A stretch of DNA of 64,000 nucleotides, from NCBI GenBank assembly GCA_937895345.1, contig CALAWP010000101.1, positions 67,998 to 131,997 on the forward strand. The letters run 5' to 3'. A program made the translations under genes and the position numbers. Every line of letters starts with the position of its first letter. Positions within the stretch are counted from its first letter, which is position 1. Positions 50,072 through 58,512 of the stretch are shown here, piece by piece. The notes below the pieces were generated by a model. That model did no database searches. It was not told where the DNA came from and saw only the letters and a program-made list of their open reading frames with translations. The DNA is from an uncultured Paenibacillus sp. GTDB taxonomy: Bacteria > Bacillota > Bacilli > Paenibacillales > Paenibacillaceae.

Positions 50072-50302
50072 TTATTCTCCGCCCCTGAGCTTGCCAAGCT
50101 CGGAGACAAGCGCCTCGACCTCGCTGATGCTGAAATTTTGCTTGGACATGACGATGTCGTAAAGCTCTTTAATGTCTTCGTAACGGTCGACGCTGAAGTT
50201 CGAAGCTTGCATCGCGGCTCCGGAAGCCATTCGAAGCTTGGTCTTGACCGCTTCGATCATCAGGGCGATATTTTCTTGCGTGGGCTGCTGCAAATCGGAC
50301 AT
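50072..50302 (-). CDS. yfkK: UPF0435/DUF1128 family protein (YfkK-like)
   Basis: 76 residues from the ATG at 50302 (GGAGGG nine bases upstream). FSVDRYEDIKELYDIVMSK followed by NFSISEVEALVSELGKLR matches B. subtilis YfkK along its length. A small helical cytoplasmic protein; function unknown. Confidence 0.88.
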   Translation of the reverse strand: MSDLQQPTQENIALMIEAVKTKLRMASGAAMQASNFSVDRYEDIKELYDIVMSKQNFSISEVEALVSELGKLRGGE

Positions 50303-50464
50303 TGAGACGATCCCTCCTGCCAGCATTGTACCATGCCGGGCCTTGCCCGCGCCACCGCATGCCGGAGTCCGGCTCGGCTTCGCCCTTCGAAATTGAAGGC
50401 GGCCGGCAAATTGGCTACAATAATGACACAACCTTTTAATAATCGGATATTAAGGAAGGTGCGC

Positions 50465-51034
50465 GTGACGGAACAGGAAGCGAATCGGATGGAAGAACGA
50501 CCGTTAAGGCGGTTTCTGGAAGGCGTCGCCTCACGTCATCCCGATCCGGACCGCATCGTATTCGTTTGCATCGGAACGGACCGTTCCACGGGCGACGCGT
50601 TTGGCCCTTTGGTCGGAAGCCGGCTGAAGCAATGGGGATTCCCCCATGTAATCGGCACGCTGGAGCAGCCGTGCGACGCTTATGCCGTCGAAGGCTCCTT
50701 GGAGGAGACGTTTCGGCTGCAGTCGGAAGGCCGGACGGTGATCGCCGTAGACGCCTGTCTCGGCAAACCGCAGTCGGTAGGAAGCTGCGCCGCCTCGGAA
50801 GGACCGCTGCAGCCCGGGGCGGCGACGGGGCGGAAGCTTCCGCCCGTCGGCGACTACAGCATTGCGGGCATTGTCAACGAATACGGGGTGAAGTCGAAGT
50901 CGTACTGGAAGCTGCAGACGACTTCGCTTCATCTGGTCATGAGAATGGCGGACGAAACCGCCGACGAAATAGCGGCTGCCTGGAAGATGGAGAAGAGGCG
51001 TCCGCAGACGAACAAGGAGGAATGCTGCATATGA
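50465..51034 (+). CDS. yyaC: Spore protein YyaC (GPR protease-like, DUF1256)
   Basis: 189 residues from a GTG at 50465, preceded by GGAAGG. FVCIGTDRSTGDAFGPLVGSRL, DAYAVEGSLEE, VIAVDACLGKPQSVG and VGDYSIAGIVN match YyaC, a germination-protease homologue made in sporulating cells. A longer open frame runs upstream without a ribosome binding site. Its stop overlaps the hydrolase start (ATGA). This gene supports an endospore-forming host. Confidence 0.88.
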   Translation: MTEQEANRMEERPLRRFLEGVASRHPDPDRIVFVCIGTDRSTGDAFGPLVGSRLKQWGFPHVIGTLEQPCDAYAVEGSLEETFRLQSEGRTVIAVDACLGKPQSVGSCAASEGPLQPGAATGRKLPPVGDYSIAGIVNEYGVKSKSYWKLQTTSLHLVMRMADETADEIAAAWKMEKRRPQTNKEECCI

Positions 51035-51870
51035 AACCAAATCGAAACGTTTCGCTGGCGGAACAGGCATACAAGCTGTCGAACGGTATCGAGCTGGCCT
51101 ATTACGATTCCCAGGCGGACGATGCGTCGCCGTCCGCCGAAGCGCTGGTGCTGCTTCACGGATACTGCGGCAGTTCCGCTTACTGGGAGCGGGTGGCTGG
51201 CGAGCTCGCGTCGGGCGGCCGCGTCATTGCGCCCGACGCCAGAGGACACGGACTCAGTTCGGCCCCTGAGGACGCGGTATACGGCATGGAGAATTTCGCG
51301 GCCGATCTCGAAGAGCTGCTGGAGCGGCTGGGAGTTGCTCGCGCAATCGTCCTGGGCCATTCGCTCGGAGGGTATATCGCGCTGGCGTATGCGGAACGGC
51401 ATGCCGCGAGGCTGTCCGCATTCGGATTGATTCATTCCACGCCATTGCCGGACAGCGAGGCCGCAAGGGAGAACAGGGACAAGGCGGCGGCCGCCATTGA
51501 AGGACAGGGCGTGGAGCCGTTCGTGAAAGGGCTTGTGCCGAAGCTGTTCCATCCGGAACGGTCCGGGGAGCTGGCGGAGGAACTGGAACGCGCCGTGCAA
51601 ATCGGCCTCGGCACATCCAGGCTCGGAGCCGCCGCCACGGCCCGGGGCATGAAGGCCAGGAGGGACCGCAAGGACGTCATTGCCGGCGCCTCCGTTCCCG
51701 TCCTGCTGGCGGCGGGCTCGAATGATGGAATCATTCTGCAGGAAAGCGTCTTTGCGGCCGCCGCGCCGCGAACGGTCCAAACCGTCATCTCCGGGGCCGG
51801 ACATATGAGCATGTACGAGCGCCCGAACGAGCTGATTGCCGCCGTCTCATCGTTCAGGGGGCAAATTTGA
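51031..51870 (+). CDS. Alpha/beta-fold hydrolase
   Basis: 279 residues. ALVLLHGYCGSSAYWERVA, IAPDARGHGLSS, the nucleophile elbow IVLGHSLGGYIALAYAERH, then VPVLLAAGSNDGII (acid) and ISGAGHMSMYERP (His) give a full catalytic triad. Similar to carboxylesterases and MenH/BioH-type enzymes; the substrate is unknown. AAGGAGG upstream inside yyaC; translationally coupled to it. Confidence 0.88.
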   Translation: MKPNRNVSLAEQAYKLSNGIELAYYDSQADDASPSAEALVLLHGYCGSSAYWERVAGELASGGRVIAPDARGHGLSSAPEDAVYGMENFAADLEELLERLGVARAIVLGHSLGGYIALAYAERHAARLSAFGLIHSTPLPDSEAARENRDKAAAAIEGQGVEPFVKGLVPKLFHPERSGELAEELERAVQIGLGTSRLGAAATARGMKARRDRKDVIAGASVPVLLAAGSNDGIILQESVFAAAAPRTVQTVISGAGHMSMYERPNELIAAVSSFRGQI

Positions 51871-51938
51871 CGGGCCGCGAAGCCGGCGCGAAATAAGCCG
51901 CATTCGAATGCGCAACACCCGGGAAGGCGGGGGAGGAT

Positions 51939-52592
51939 ATGTTTCAACGGGATTATTTTATGAGAATGATTGCCCAGATGACGGAAGCGATCGGCCAGGT
52001 GCTTCGGCTGCGGCAAGAACAAAAGCACGAGGAGGCGCTCATCGTTATCGACGAGCTGCTGGAAAAGCACTTTCGTTTGAACGGGAAGCTCGTTCGCTCG
52101 CTGTCGGAAGAGGACTTGATCCGGCTTATGTCCAAAAACGGCATTCCCGACACCGATCAGCTGCAGGCGGTCGCCCTTCTGATCAAGCAGGAGGCCATCC
52201 TTCGGGACGAGATGGGAATGGAGGCGGAGAGCTTCGCGCTGAACGTGCGGTCGCTCCGGCTGTTTATTCGTCTCTCGCTCATGGAGGCCGAGCCGTCCAT
52301 CGTCCGTCCGGAGGAGCAAATCGAAGAACTGCTCGAGGCGCTCGCACCGTACGAGCTTCCCGATTCGGCCAAGCGGCTGCTGATGGAATGGCACGAGTCG
52401 CAAGGGCGGTACGACAAGACGGAGGACGTCATGCACGAGCTGCTCGAAAGCGGGGCGCTGACGGCGGCGGAAGCGGCGGCTGCGTACGAACGATTGCTCG
52501 GCATGAGCGACGAGCGGCTGGAAGCCGGAGGGCTGCCCCGCACCGAAATCGAGGAGGCGCTGTCCGCGCTGGAAGCTATAAACAAGGAGTGA
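51939..52592 (+). CDS. DUF6483 family protein
   Basis: 217 residues, almost all helical, beginning MFQRDYFMRMIAQMTEAIGQ, the hallmark start of this Paenibacillaceae family. Helical hairpins such as ALIVIDELLEKHFRLNGKLV and LLEALAPYELPDSAKRLLME suggest a TPR-like array. Function unknown. It sits 10 bases before the methyltransferase gene and is probably co-transcribed. Confidence 0.7.
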   Translation: MFQRDYFMRMIAQMTEAIGQVLRLRQEQKHEEALIVIDELLEKHFRLNGKLVRSLSEEDLIRLMSKNGIPDTDQLQAVALLIKQEAILRDEMGMEAESFALNVRSLRLFIRLSLMEAEPSIVRPEEQIEELLEALAPYELPDSAKRLLMEWHESQGRYDKTEDVMHELLESGALTAAEAAAAYERLLGMSDERLEAGGLPRTEIEEALSALEAINKE

Positions 52593-52602
52593 AACGCCGC
52601 AT

Positions 52603-53775
52603 ATGTCGGAGCAATGGCAGCAGGAAATACGGAAATGGATCGATGGCGGCTCGCTTCTGCAGGCGACGCTAAGCCAGCTGAAACGGAAGGACGCCGAAGT
52701 TCCGGCGAGAACGGTCGTCCGACCCGTCAAGCTGAAGCAGGGATTGCACTTTCAGTTTGAATCGCATTATGCCGACAAGGTGACGCATTTGAACGTGACG
52801 CCGGACCAAACCGCGGACCGGATCGTCGGACTGTTGGAGAGCCAATACAGGCAGGCGCTGATCAAGACGGCCGAGGCCGACGTGCAGCTGCTGCTCAGCA
52901 AGAAAGGAAAGGCCGCGGTCAAGAAGCTGCCGCCAACCGCCGTTCCGCAGTCGGAGCCGTCGCATAACCGCGCCAAGAGGCGAGTGCTGGAGGAGGGCAA
53001 AGCGGCTCCTTTTCTGGTGGAGCTCGGCGTCATGTCCCCGGAAGGACGCGTATACGACAAGAAGCAGGACAAATACAGACAAATCAACCGCTTTCTGGAG
53101 ACGGTCGCGGACGTGCTGCCGCAGCTTCCTTCGGACCGGGAGCTGACGATCGTCGACTTCGGATGCGGAAAGTCTTATTTGACGTTTGCTCTCTATCATT
53201 ATTTGGCGATCGATCAGGGCCGGAACATTAACGTCGTCGGGCTCGATCTGAAGCGGGACGTCATCGAATTTTGCAGCCGGACGGCGCATAAGCTGGGCTA
53301 CGACCGTCTGCGCTTTCTGGTCGGAGACATTGCGGAATACGAAGGCTTGACGGCTGCGGACATGGTCGTCACGCTGCATGCGTGCGATACGGCGACCGAC
53401 GCCGCGATCGCCAAGGCCGTCCGGTGGGGAGCGTCGGTCATTTTGTCCGTGCCGTGCTGCCAGCATGAGCTGTTCGGACAAATTCGCAGCGGCGAGCTGG
53501 CCCCGATTATGGCCCACGGGCTGTTGAAGGAAAGATTCGCCGCCTTGGCGACGGACGCGGCGCGCGGACAGCTGCTGGAGGCGCTCGGCTATAGGGTCGG
53601 CATGCTGGAGTTTATCGATCCCGAGCATACGCCCAAAAACTTGATGATCCGGGCCGTAAGGAGCGGGAACAAAGAACTATCTCCAGACAAGTGGGAGCAG
53701 TATGTAAAATTTAGACAGTTTCTATCCATCGACCCGGCTTTGGAGCGCGAATTGTCCGACCGATGGCCAAAATGA
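52603..53775 (+). CDS. Class I SAM-dependent methyltransferase (Methyltransf_32 type)
   Basis: 390 residues. The N-terminal 130 residues form a basic, probably RNA-binding domain. The methyltransferase core has motif I TIVDFGCGKSYLTFALYHYL, VVGLDLKRDVIEFCSRTA, VGDIAEYEG, VVTLHACDTATDAAIA and VILSVPCCQHELF. The VPCCQHE signature is typical of this family, whose members are thought to act on RNA. The target is not established. Confidence 0.85.
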   Translation: MSEQWQQEIRKWIDGGSLLQATLSQLKRKDAEVPARTVVRPVKLKQGLHFQFESHYADKVTHLNVTPDQTADRIVGLLESQYRQALIKTAEADVQLLLSKKGKAAVKKLPPTAVPQSEPSHNRAKRRVLEEGKAAPFLVELGVMSPEGRVYDKKQDKYRQINRFLETVADVLPQLPSDRELTIVDFGCGKSYLTFALYHYLAIDQGRNINVVGLDLKRDVIEFCSRTAHKLGYDRLRFLVGDIAEYEGLTAADMVVTLHACDTATDAAIAKAVRWGASVILSVPCCQHELFGQIRSGELAPIMAHGLLKERFAALATDAARGQLLEALGYRVGMLEFIDPEHTPKNLMIRAVRSGNKELSPDKWEQYVKFRQFLSIDPALERELSDRWPK

Positions 53776-53809
53776 TGCCGAAAATATAAGGTTTCGAACC
53801 ATTAACGCA

Positions 53810-53838
53810 TTGTCGTTCGATCTATCATTTGCTACAAT
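53810..53838 (+). promoter_or_regulatory. Promoter of the diguanylate cyclase gene
   Basis: TTGTCG (53810-53815), a 17-base spacer and TACAAT (53833-53838), about 38 bases before the start codon. Confidence 0.65.
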
Positions 53839-53875
53839 GGAAGAAGATGGCTACCAAATGAATGGGTGAACCGTT

Positions 53876-55561
53876 TTGGAATGGATGATCTGGTCCGACT
53901 TTAGTATGTTCTTGGTGCTGATGGGCTTGTTTTTATATGTGTTTTCTTCAAGCTCGCTGACGGTTTTGCACCGGATTTATTTGCTCCTCCATGTCGTTTT
54001 TACATTGTGGCCGCTGTTTCAGTTCGCCTCGCAAACGACGGACGAGCTTCGCTATAGGATTTTTTACCTATCCGTATCCTACATAGGTCTCTCTCTCGTC
54101 GGAATCGGCTGGTTTGCATTCGTTTTGTTTCTGACGGGACAGTCCTATGTCATACGGAAGAGCCGATTGCTCACCCTCTCCATACCGGCGCTCGTATCGG
54201 TCTTCGTCGTCGCCTGGAACCCAAGCGGCTTGTTCCTGACGATCGATGCAGGCGCCGATCCTCTGAAGCAGCTGCAGCATGGCCCTTTGTATTGGGTCAT
54301 GATCGTCCAGCTAATTATGTACTTGAGCGTATCCCTGTTCATATTGGGCTACAAGCTCAAGCGCAAGGACGAATCCGCGAGAAACCGCAACATGGTGCGG
54401 ACGGCGTTCAACAGCGTGTTCGTTCTCTCCTTTTTCGCCATCGCCGATTTGCTGATCAACATCGTCCTGATCGATCATTTTATCCGCTACGTACCGCTTA
54501 TTTCTCTCGGAATGGCCGTTACGGCGCTCTATATCGTGAACGCGATCAGCCGCAACAAGGTGTTCGACATCATTCAGATCGTGCAGCGCGACGTCGTCAA
54601 CACGATGTCGATGGGCATTATCGTGCTGGACGAGCAGGATACCATTATCGAAGTGAACAAGGTGATCAAGCCGATCTTGCGGCTGCGCATCGGAGATACA
54701 TTCACGCCGTCGGCGCTGTCTCCGGGCTTCAAGAATGAGACGATCCGGCAATTCGAGGCGTTCTTCGAAGCGCAGAAGCTCCGGCCGATGGAACGGCTGG
54801 AATACGAGCTCGCTCTCGAACTGGGTCAGATCCGGCATGTCATTGTGCAGTCGGCTCCGATTCTCAACGGGAAGAAACGAATCGTCGGCCGCGTCATGAC
54901 GTTCCAGGACGTTACGGAGATGAGAATGCTCGTCGAGGAAACGAACACGCAAAACGAGCTGCTTCACGAAAGGAACCGGGAGCTTCTAATGGTGCAGGAC
55001 GAGCTGTACCAGGCCAACAAGAAGCTGGAGCAAATGGCGATTACGGACGGACTGACCGGCTGCTTCAACCGGAGATATTTGATGCAGCAGCTGGAGCAGG
55101 AAATCGTGACGAATTTTCGCTACGGCATCCCTTTTTCGATTTTTATATTCGATCTGGACTATTTCAAGGACATCAACGATAAATTCGGCCATCTGGTCGG
55201 AGACGAAGTGTTGTGCAGCACGGTCGAGGCGGTGCGCAGCTCGCTGCGCCTGACCGATGTGCTTGCCCGTTTCGGCGGGGAGGAATTTACCGTTTATTTG
55301 CCTCATACGAACCGGGAACAGGCGGACATTATCGCGGAGCAGGTCAAAAATTCGGTCGAGCAGAACCGGATTTATACAGGCACGGGAGACGGATCGATTT
55401 CGGTGACGATCAGCATGGGCGTCATTTCGATCGAGCGGTTCGAGCAGGAGCCGTCGAATCCGAAAGCGTTTTTGCGGGAACTGATGGCCCAGGCCGACGC
55501 CGCCTTGTACGAAGCCAAATTCAACGGACGCAACCGCATCGTGAAGCGCAAGCTGGCGTGA
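53876..55561 (+). CDS. Diguanylate cyclase with 7TM sensor, PAS and GGDEF domains
   Basis: 561 residues from a TTG at 53876 (GGGTGA upstream; ATG at 53885 possible). Seven membrane helices (about 5-225) form the histidine-kinase-type 7TM sensor. A PAS domain follows (about 240-355, VVNTMSMGIIVLDEQDTIIE and GRVMTFQDVTEMR), then a coiled coil and a GGDEF domain (about 390-560) with ITDGLTGCFNRRYL, FDLDYFKDINDKFGH and the active site RFGGEEF. RLTD, five residues before GGEEF, is an intact RxxD inhibitory site, so product feedback by c-di-GMP is expected. It should make c-di-GMP. Confidence 0.93.
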   Translation: MEWMIWSDFSMFLVLMGLFLYVFSSSSLTVLHRIYLLLHVVFTLWPLFQFASQTTDELRYRIFYLSVSYIGLSLVGIGWFAFVLFLTGQSYVIRKSRLLTLSIPALVSVFVVAWNPSGLFLTIDAGADPLKQLQHGPLYWVMIVQLIMYLSVSLFILGYKLKRKDESARNRNMVRTAFNSVFVLSFFAIADLLINIVLIDHFIRYVPLISLGMAVTALYIVNAISRNKVFDIIQIVQRDVVNTMSMGIIVLDEQDTIIEVNKVIKPILRLRIGDTFTPSALSPGFKNETIRQFEAFFEAQKLRPMERLEYELALELGQIRHVIVQSAPILNGKKRIVGRVMTFQDVTEMRMLVEETNTQNELLHERNRELLMVQDELYQANKKLEQMAITDGLTGCFNRRYLMQQLEQEIVTNFRYGIPFSIFIFDLDYFKDINDKFGHLVGDEVLCSTVEAVRSSLRLTDVLARFGGEEFTVYLPHTNREQADIIAEQVKNSVEQNRIYTGTGDGSISVTISMGVISIERFEQEPSNPKAFLRELMAQADAALYEAKFNGRNRIVKRKLA

Positions 55562-55563
55562 TT

Positions 55564-55584
55564 CGGACCCGGCGTCCGTTTTTT
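55564..55584 (+). terminator. Rho-independent terminator
   Basis: CGGAC (55564-55568), loop CCGGC, GTCCG (55574-55578), then TTTTTT. Confidence 0.75.
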
Positions 55585-55619
55585 AATCTGGCTGAAAATG
55601 AGTCAAAACAGGGGGCAAT

Positions 55620-57245
55620 ATGGATATAAGGCTGGAACGTTCGGACGATAGAGATCTTATTGCTTCTGCACAGCAGGGTGACCGCCATGCATTTAACGAA
55701 CTGGTACAAAAGCATCGCCATCGGGCGCTGGGCTGGGTCAAGCGAATTGTGACGGATCATTACGAGGTAGAAGACATTGTACAGGATTCGCTGATGAATG
55801 CTTTTACACGATTGGGTACTTTAAAGGACATGGATAAATTTCTTCCCTGGCTTAAAACGATTGTGCGTAATCAGGCCATTTCCAATTTAAGAAGAAGCAG
55901 ACGTCAAGCCGGTGTACTGTCTTTATCGTTGATCGAAGAAAAGCAGCTTGTATCTAAACAGAATTTAAATGCGGATCCATCCATCATACATTTGCATAAC
56001 GAGTTGAGCGACAGCATACAGGAGTGGATGAATTGCTTATCGCCTCGAGAACGTCTTGTTTTCAACGCTTTTTTTATTCACCAGCTGCCGCCGGATGAAA
56101 TATCCAAACTTTTAAATACAAGCAAAAATTATATCTATAAGACGATTTCCGTCTCCAGACAAAAAATGCATCGGCAACGTTTGAAAGAATCGATTCAGTC
56201 TTACTTGCACACTCGCGTTAATCGAGAGGCAGCAGATTTGCTGCTTCCGAGAACAACTTTGCACGGTTCAAACGATAAATGCGAGTATTCTGTCTGCCGA
56301 TGCCTTTATCATGTTCAGTCAAGCATTGGAACCGCTTTTACGCTGACGGAGATAATGGGATTTACCGGGCATGCCTTTCGAACGACGATTGAGCGGTCCA
56401 GCATCAACCTGTCCGGACCCTATTTCTACGATTGGAGTACGGTGTTCGTAAGAGGATTCCGTAATTTGGGACTGATCTCATCGACAGTCGATAAGCCTCA
56501 ATTTAATCCGCCTGTTCCGGAAGTTGTTGTACAAGCAATGGGACGAATCGACGATTCGCTGGAACGTGGGGTTCCCGCCCTGTTGTGGAATGCGATGAAT
56601 CCCGAGTTTGCGGCAGTATACGGGTATGATCGTAGACGGCAGGCGTATTGGATAGAGGATACGACTGACGAAATGCGCTTAGGGTTTGATCAACTGGGAC
56701 AGGGCAGCAACTCCGAGCTATTCGTATTCACAGTGAACGGGACCGCCACGCTTTTGCGGCAAACGATGCTAATCGGCGCCCTGGAATTAATCATTGAACA
56801 TGCGGAAGGCAAGGAAATCGGTTATCCGCAGTTTGCATACGGGCTGCACGCTTATGATGTTTGGATTAAGGCATTTGTCGACGATACGGCGGACGTTCTT
56901 GGGAATGCCTATAGCATTCGAGTATTCTCTCAAGCTAGAGATTATTCCGTTCATTTTTTAAAATTAATAGAGACGGAAGTGTGGGGGAATGACATGGCCA
57001 AAAGAAATGTGTCCGCAGCCATAGAACACTTTGAGTCGGCCGCGAAGCTGTGGGGGGATTTGCAGGAACAATTCCCTTTTCCGGAGGGAGGCCAGCCCCA
57101 TCACTACCAGTCCCGTAAAAAGGCCATTTTGCTTTTAGAGGCGATCAAGGCAGCGGAAGGGCAAGGCATCTCATGCTTGAGGCGTCTGCTGGAGACTGTC
57201 CTGAATCAAAGAGACAGCGGATTGGAAGAAACCCCTTCCGCATAA
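55620..57245 (+). CDS. ECF sigma factor fused to a BtrH/C39-like domain
   Basis: 541 residues. Residues about 10-190 are a complete ECF sigma factor: region 2 with RALGWVKRIVTDHYEVEDIV and MDKFLPWLKTIVRNQAISNL, region 4 with LSPRERLVFNAFFIHQLPPD and EISKLLNTSKNYIYKTISVS. Residues 205-540 form a second domain that also exists alone as the convergent gene downstream. It opens with SVCRCLYHV (Cys226, Cys228), and continues TEIMGFTGHAF, RGVPALLWNAMNPEFAAVYGYD, GLHAYDVWIKAF, GNAYSIRVFSQARDY and EQFPFPEGG. The Cys-start and GVPxLL…GYD pattern recalls BtrH and C39-like papain folds, but the expected His before GYD is absent. The base composition is lower in GC than the neighbours. Confidence 0.75.
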   Translation: MDIRLERSDDRDLIASAQQGDRHAFNELVQKHRHRALGWVKRIVTDHYEVEDIVQDSLMNAFTRLGTLKDMDKFLPWLKTIVRNQAISNLRRSRRQAGVLSLSLIEEKQLVSKQNLNADPSIIHLHNELSDSIQEWMNCLSPRERLVFNAFFIHQLPPDEISKLLNTSKNYIYKTISVSRQKMHRQRLKESIQSYLHTRVNREAADLLLPRTTLHGSNDKCEYSVCRCLYHVQSSIGTAFTLTEIMGFTGHAFRTTIERSSINLSGPYFYDWSTVFVRGFRNLGLISSTVDKPQFNPPVPEVVVQAMGRIDDSLERGVPALLWNAMNPEFAAVYGYDRRRQAYWIEDTTDEMRLGFDQLGQGSNSELFVFTVNGTATLLRQTMLIGALELIIEHAEGKEIGYPQFAYGLHAYDVWIKAFVDDTADVLGNAYSIRVFSQARDYSVHFLKLIETEVWGNDMAKRNVSAAIEHFESAAKLWGDLQEQFPFPEGGQPHHYQSRKKAILLLEAIKAAEGQGISCLRRLLETVLNQRDSGLEETPSA

Positions 57246-57268
57246 TTCATTGCGGCGGGGTTTCTTCC
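57224..57268. terminator. Bidirectional terminator between the convergent paralogues
   Basis: GGAAGAAACCCC (57224-57235) is perfectly complementary to GGGGTTTCTTCC (57257-57268), with an inner CCGCA/TGCGG stem. The left arm encodes the last codons of the sigma-fusion gene. Confidence 0.75.
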
Positions 57269-57283
57269 GAGTCGCATATTGTA

Positions 57284-58279
57284 TTACATTTCGTTGACCG
57301 CGTCAGCTATAGATGAAAGTCCCCTATGCTCATGCTCTTTGGCCTCCTTCAAAAGGCCGATAGCCAATTGGGCATTTTTTCGATCGAGGGTATACCTGTC
57401 TTCCGGAAACGGGAATAGCTCCTGCAGCAGGTAAAAGCTATCAGCGGTTGTTGCGTAGTACCCCGCCGCCTCTTCAAGCTTTCTCCGTGCCTGCACGTTC
57501 AAGAAGTCAGAGTGAGCGGATTTTCTCAAAAAACGAGCAGCTTGTTCCCGTGCATCGCGAAAGGCATGCATGGAGTATGCATTACCGTAAGGATCGACGC
57601 GATCTTGTGACAACAGAGCTGTCCACACATCATAGGCATCGAGTCCGCTCACGAAATCATGCCATACTTTGCAGTCCTCAAACCCGTAGAAAAGGGCGGT
57701 TTTCAGAGCGTTGGTTAACGCTTCCCGGCGATCGATGACTTTCATATGTTCAATTGCCGTAACGCTGATCACATCCGTTTCAGCATTCGCTGCACCTGCA
57801 GCGGCTCCGATCTGATCGTAAGCCAAGCGGCCTTCTCCATGCCAGTCTGCTGCGACAAACGCTTCTTCACAATCGTCATAGCCGTAGGCAAGTCCAAATT
57901 CCGGCCCGCGGGCTTCCCATAGAATGGCAGGAACTCCGTTGTCGATCGATTTTTTTGCGATCTCGATGACGTCCTGGCGGATTTGCTGCAAATGAGGGTC
58001 AGGGCCGGAGCACCCGGACATTCGGGCTTGAAGACCAAGGTTCTTTATCCCTGCAATATGGATGCCTCCCCAGTCATACATCGCAGGGCCCCATTTGTTA
58101 ATGGAGCTTACCTCGACGTTAATGTGAAAGGCAAGGCCGGTATAGCCCATGATTTCCGTATACGATAACGGTTGTTCCGAAACATACGGCAAGACCTCGG
58201 CCAAGCAATGACAAAAAGAATTCGCTTTTCGGTAACCTGTCATGATTCCGGCCGGTTTCTTCAATGCGGCTTGATTCAT
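57284..58279 (-). CDS. Standalone paralogue of the BtrH/C39-like domain
   Basis: 331 residues from the ATG at 58279 (AGAGG nine bases upstream; the open frame extends to 58354 without support). It aligns with residues 205-540 of the convergent sigma fusion: NSFCHCLAEV (Cys23, Cys25), TEIMGYTGLAFHINVEVSSIN, GPAMYDWGGIHIAGIKNLGL, NGVPAILWEARGPEFGLAYGYDD, GLDAYDVWTALL, GNAYSMHAFRDAREQA and QELFPFPEDR. It lacks the sigma part. It may compete for, or process, the same ligand. I cannot name a characterised family with certainty. Confidence 0.7.
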   Translation of the reverse strand: MNQAALKKPAGIMTGYRKANSFCHCLAEVLPYVSEQPLSYTEIMGYTGLAFHINVEVSSINKWGPAMYDWGGIHIAGIKNLGLQARMSGCSGPDPHLQQIRQDVIEIAKKSIDNGVPAILWEARGPEFGLAYGYDDCEEAFVAADWHGEGRLAYDQIGAAAGAANAETDVISVTAIEHMKVIDRREALTNALKTALFYGFEDCKVWHDFVSGLDAYDVWTALLSQDRVDPYGNAYSMHAFRDAREQAARFLRKSAHSDFLNVQARRKLEEAAGYYATTADSFYLLQELFPFPEDRYTLDRKNAQLAIGLLKEAKEHEHRGLSSIADAVNEM

Positions 58280-58512
58280 ATTTCGTTGCCTCTTTTCGTC
58301 TGGAATTTGGTGTTTCATCATATAAGATGAAAAAAACGGAGTGATTCTTACCAATCTTGTAAATACGTATTTATTTTTTTGAAAAAAACTTCAGCTTCCA
58401 GCTGAGGCGATTTTCGATCACGGCATGGTCACCATGGTTCATATCTGATAATATAGTTGGTGTTATAGCGTCATGCAGGCAGCAAGAGTGAGTTAAAGGC
58501 GGGAACGATCTG

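Noticed and set aside
55620..57245. Sigma fusion as a sequencing join of two genes
   Set aside because: The frame is continuous from region 4 through a short linker into the second domain, with no internal ribosome binding site or stop, so a real fusion is the better reading.
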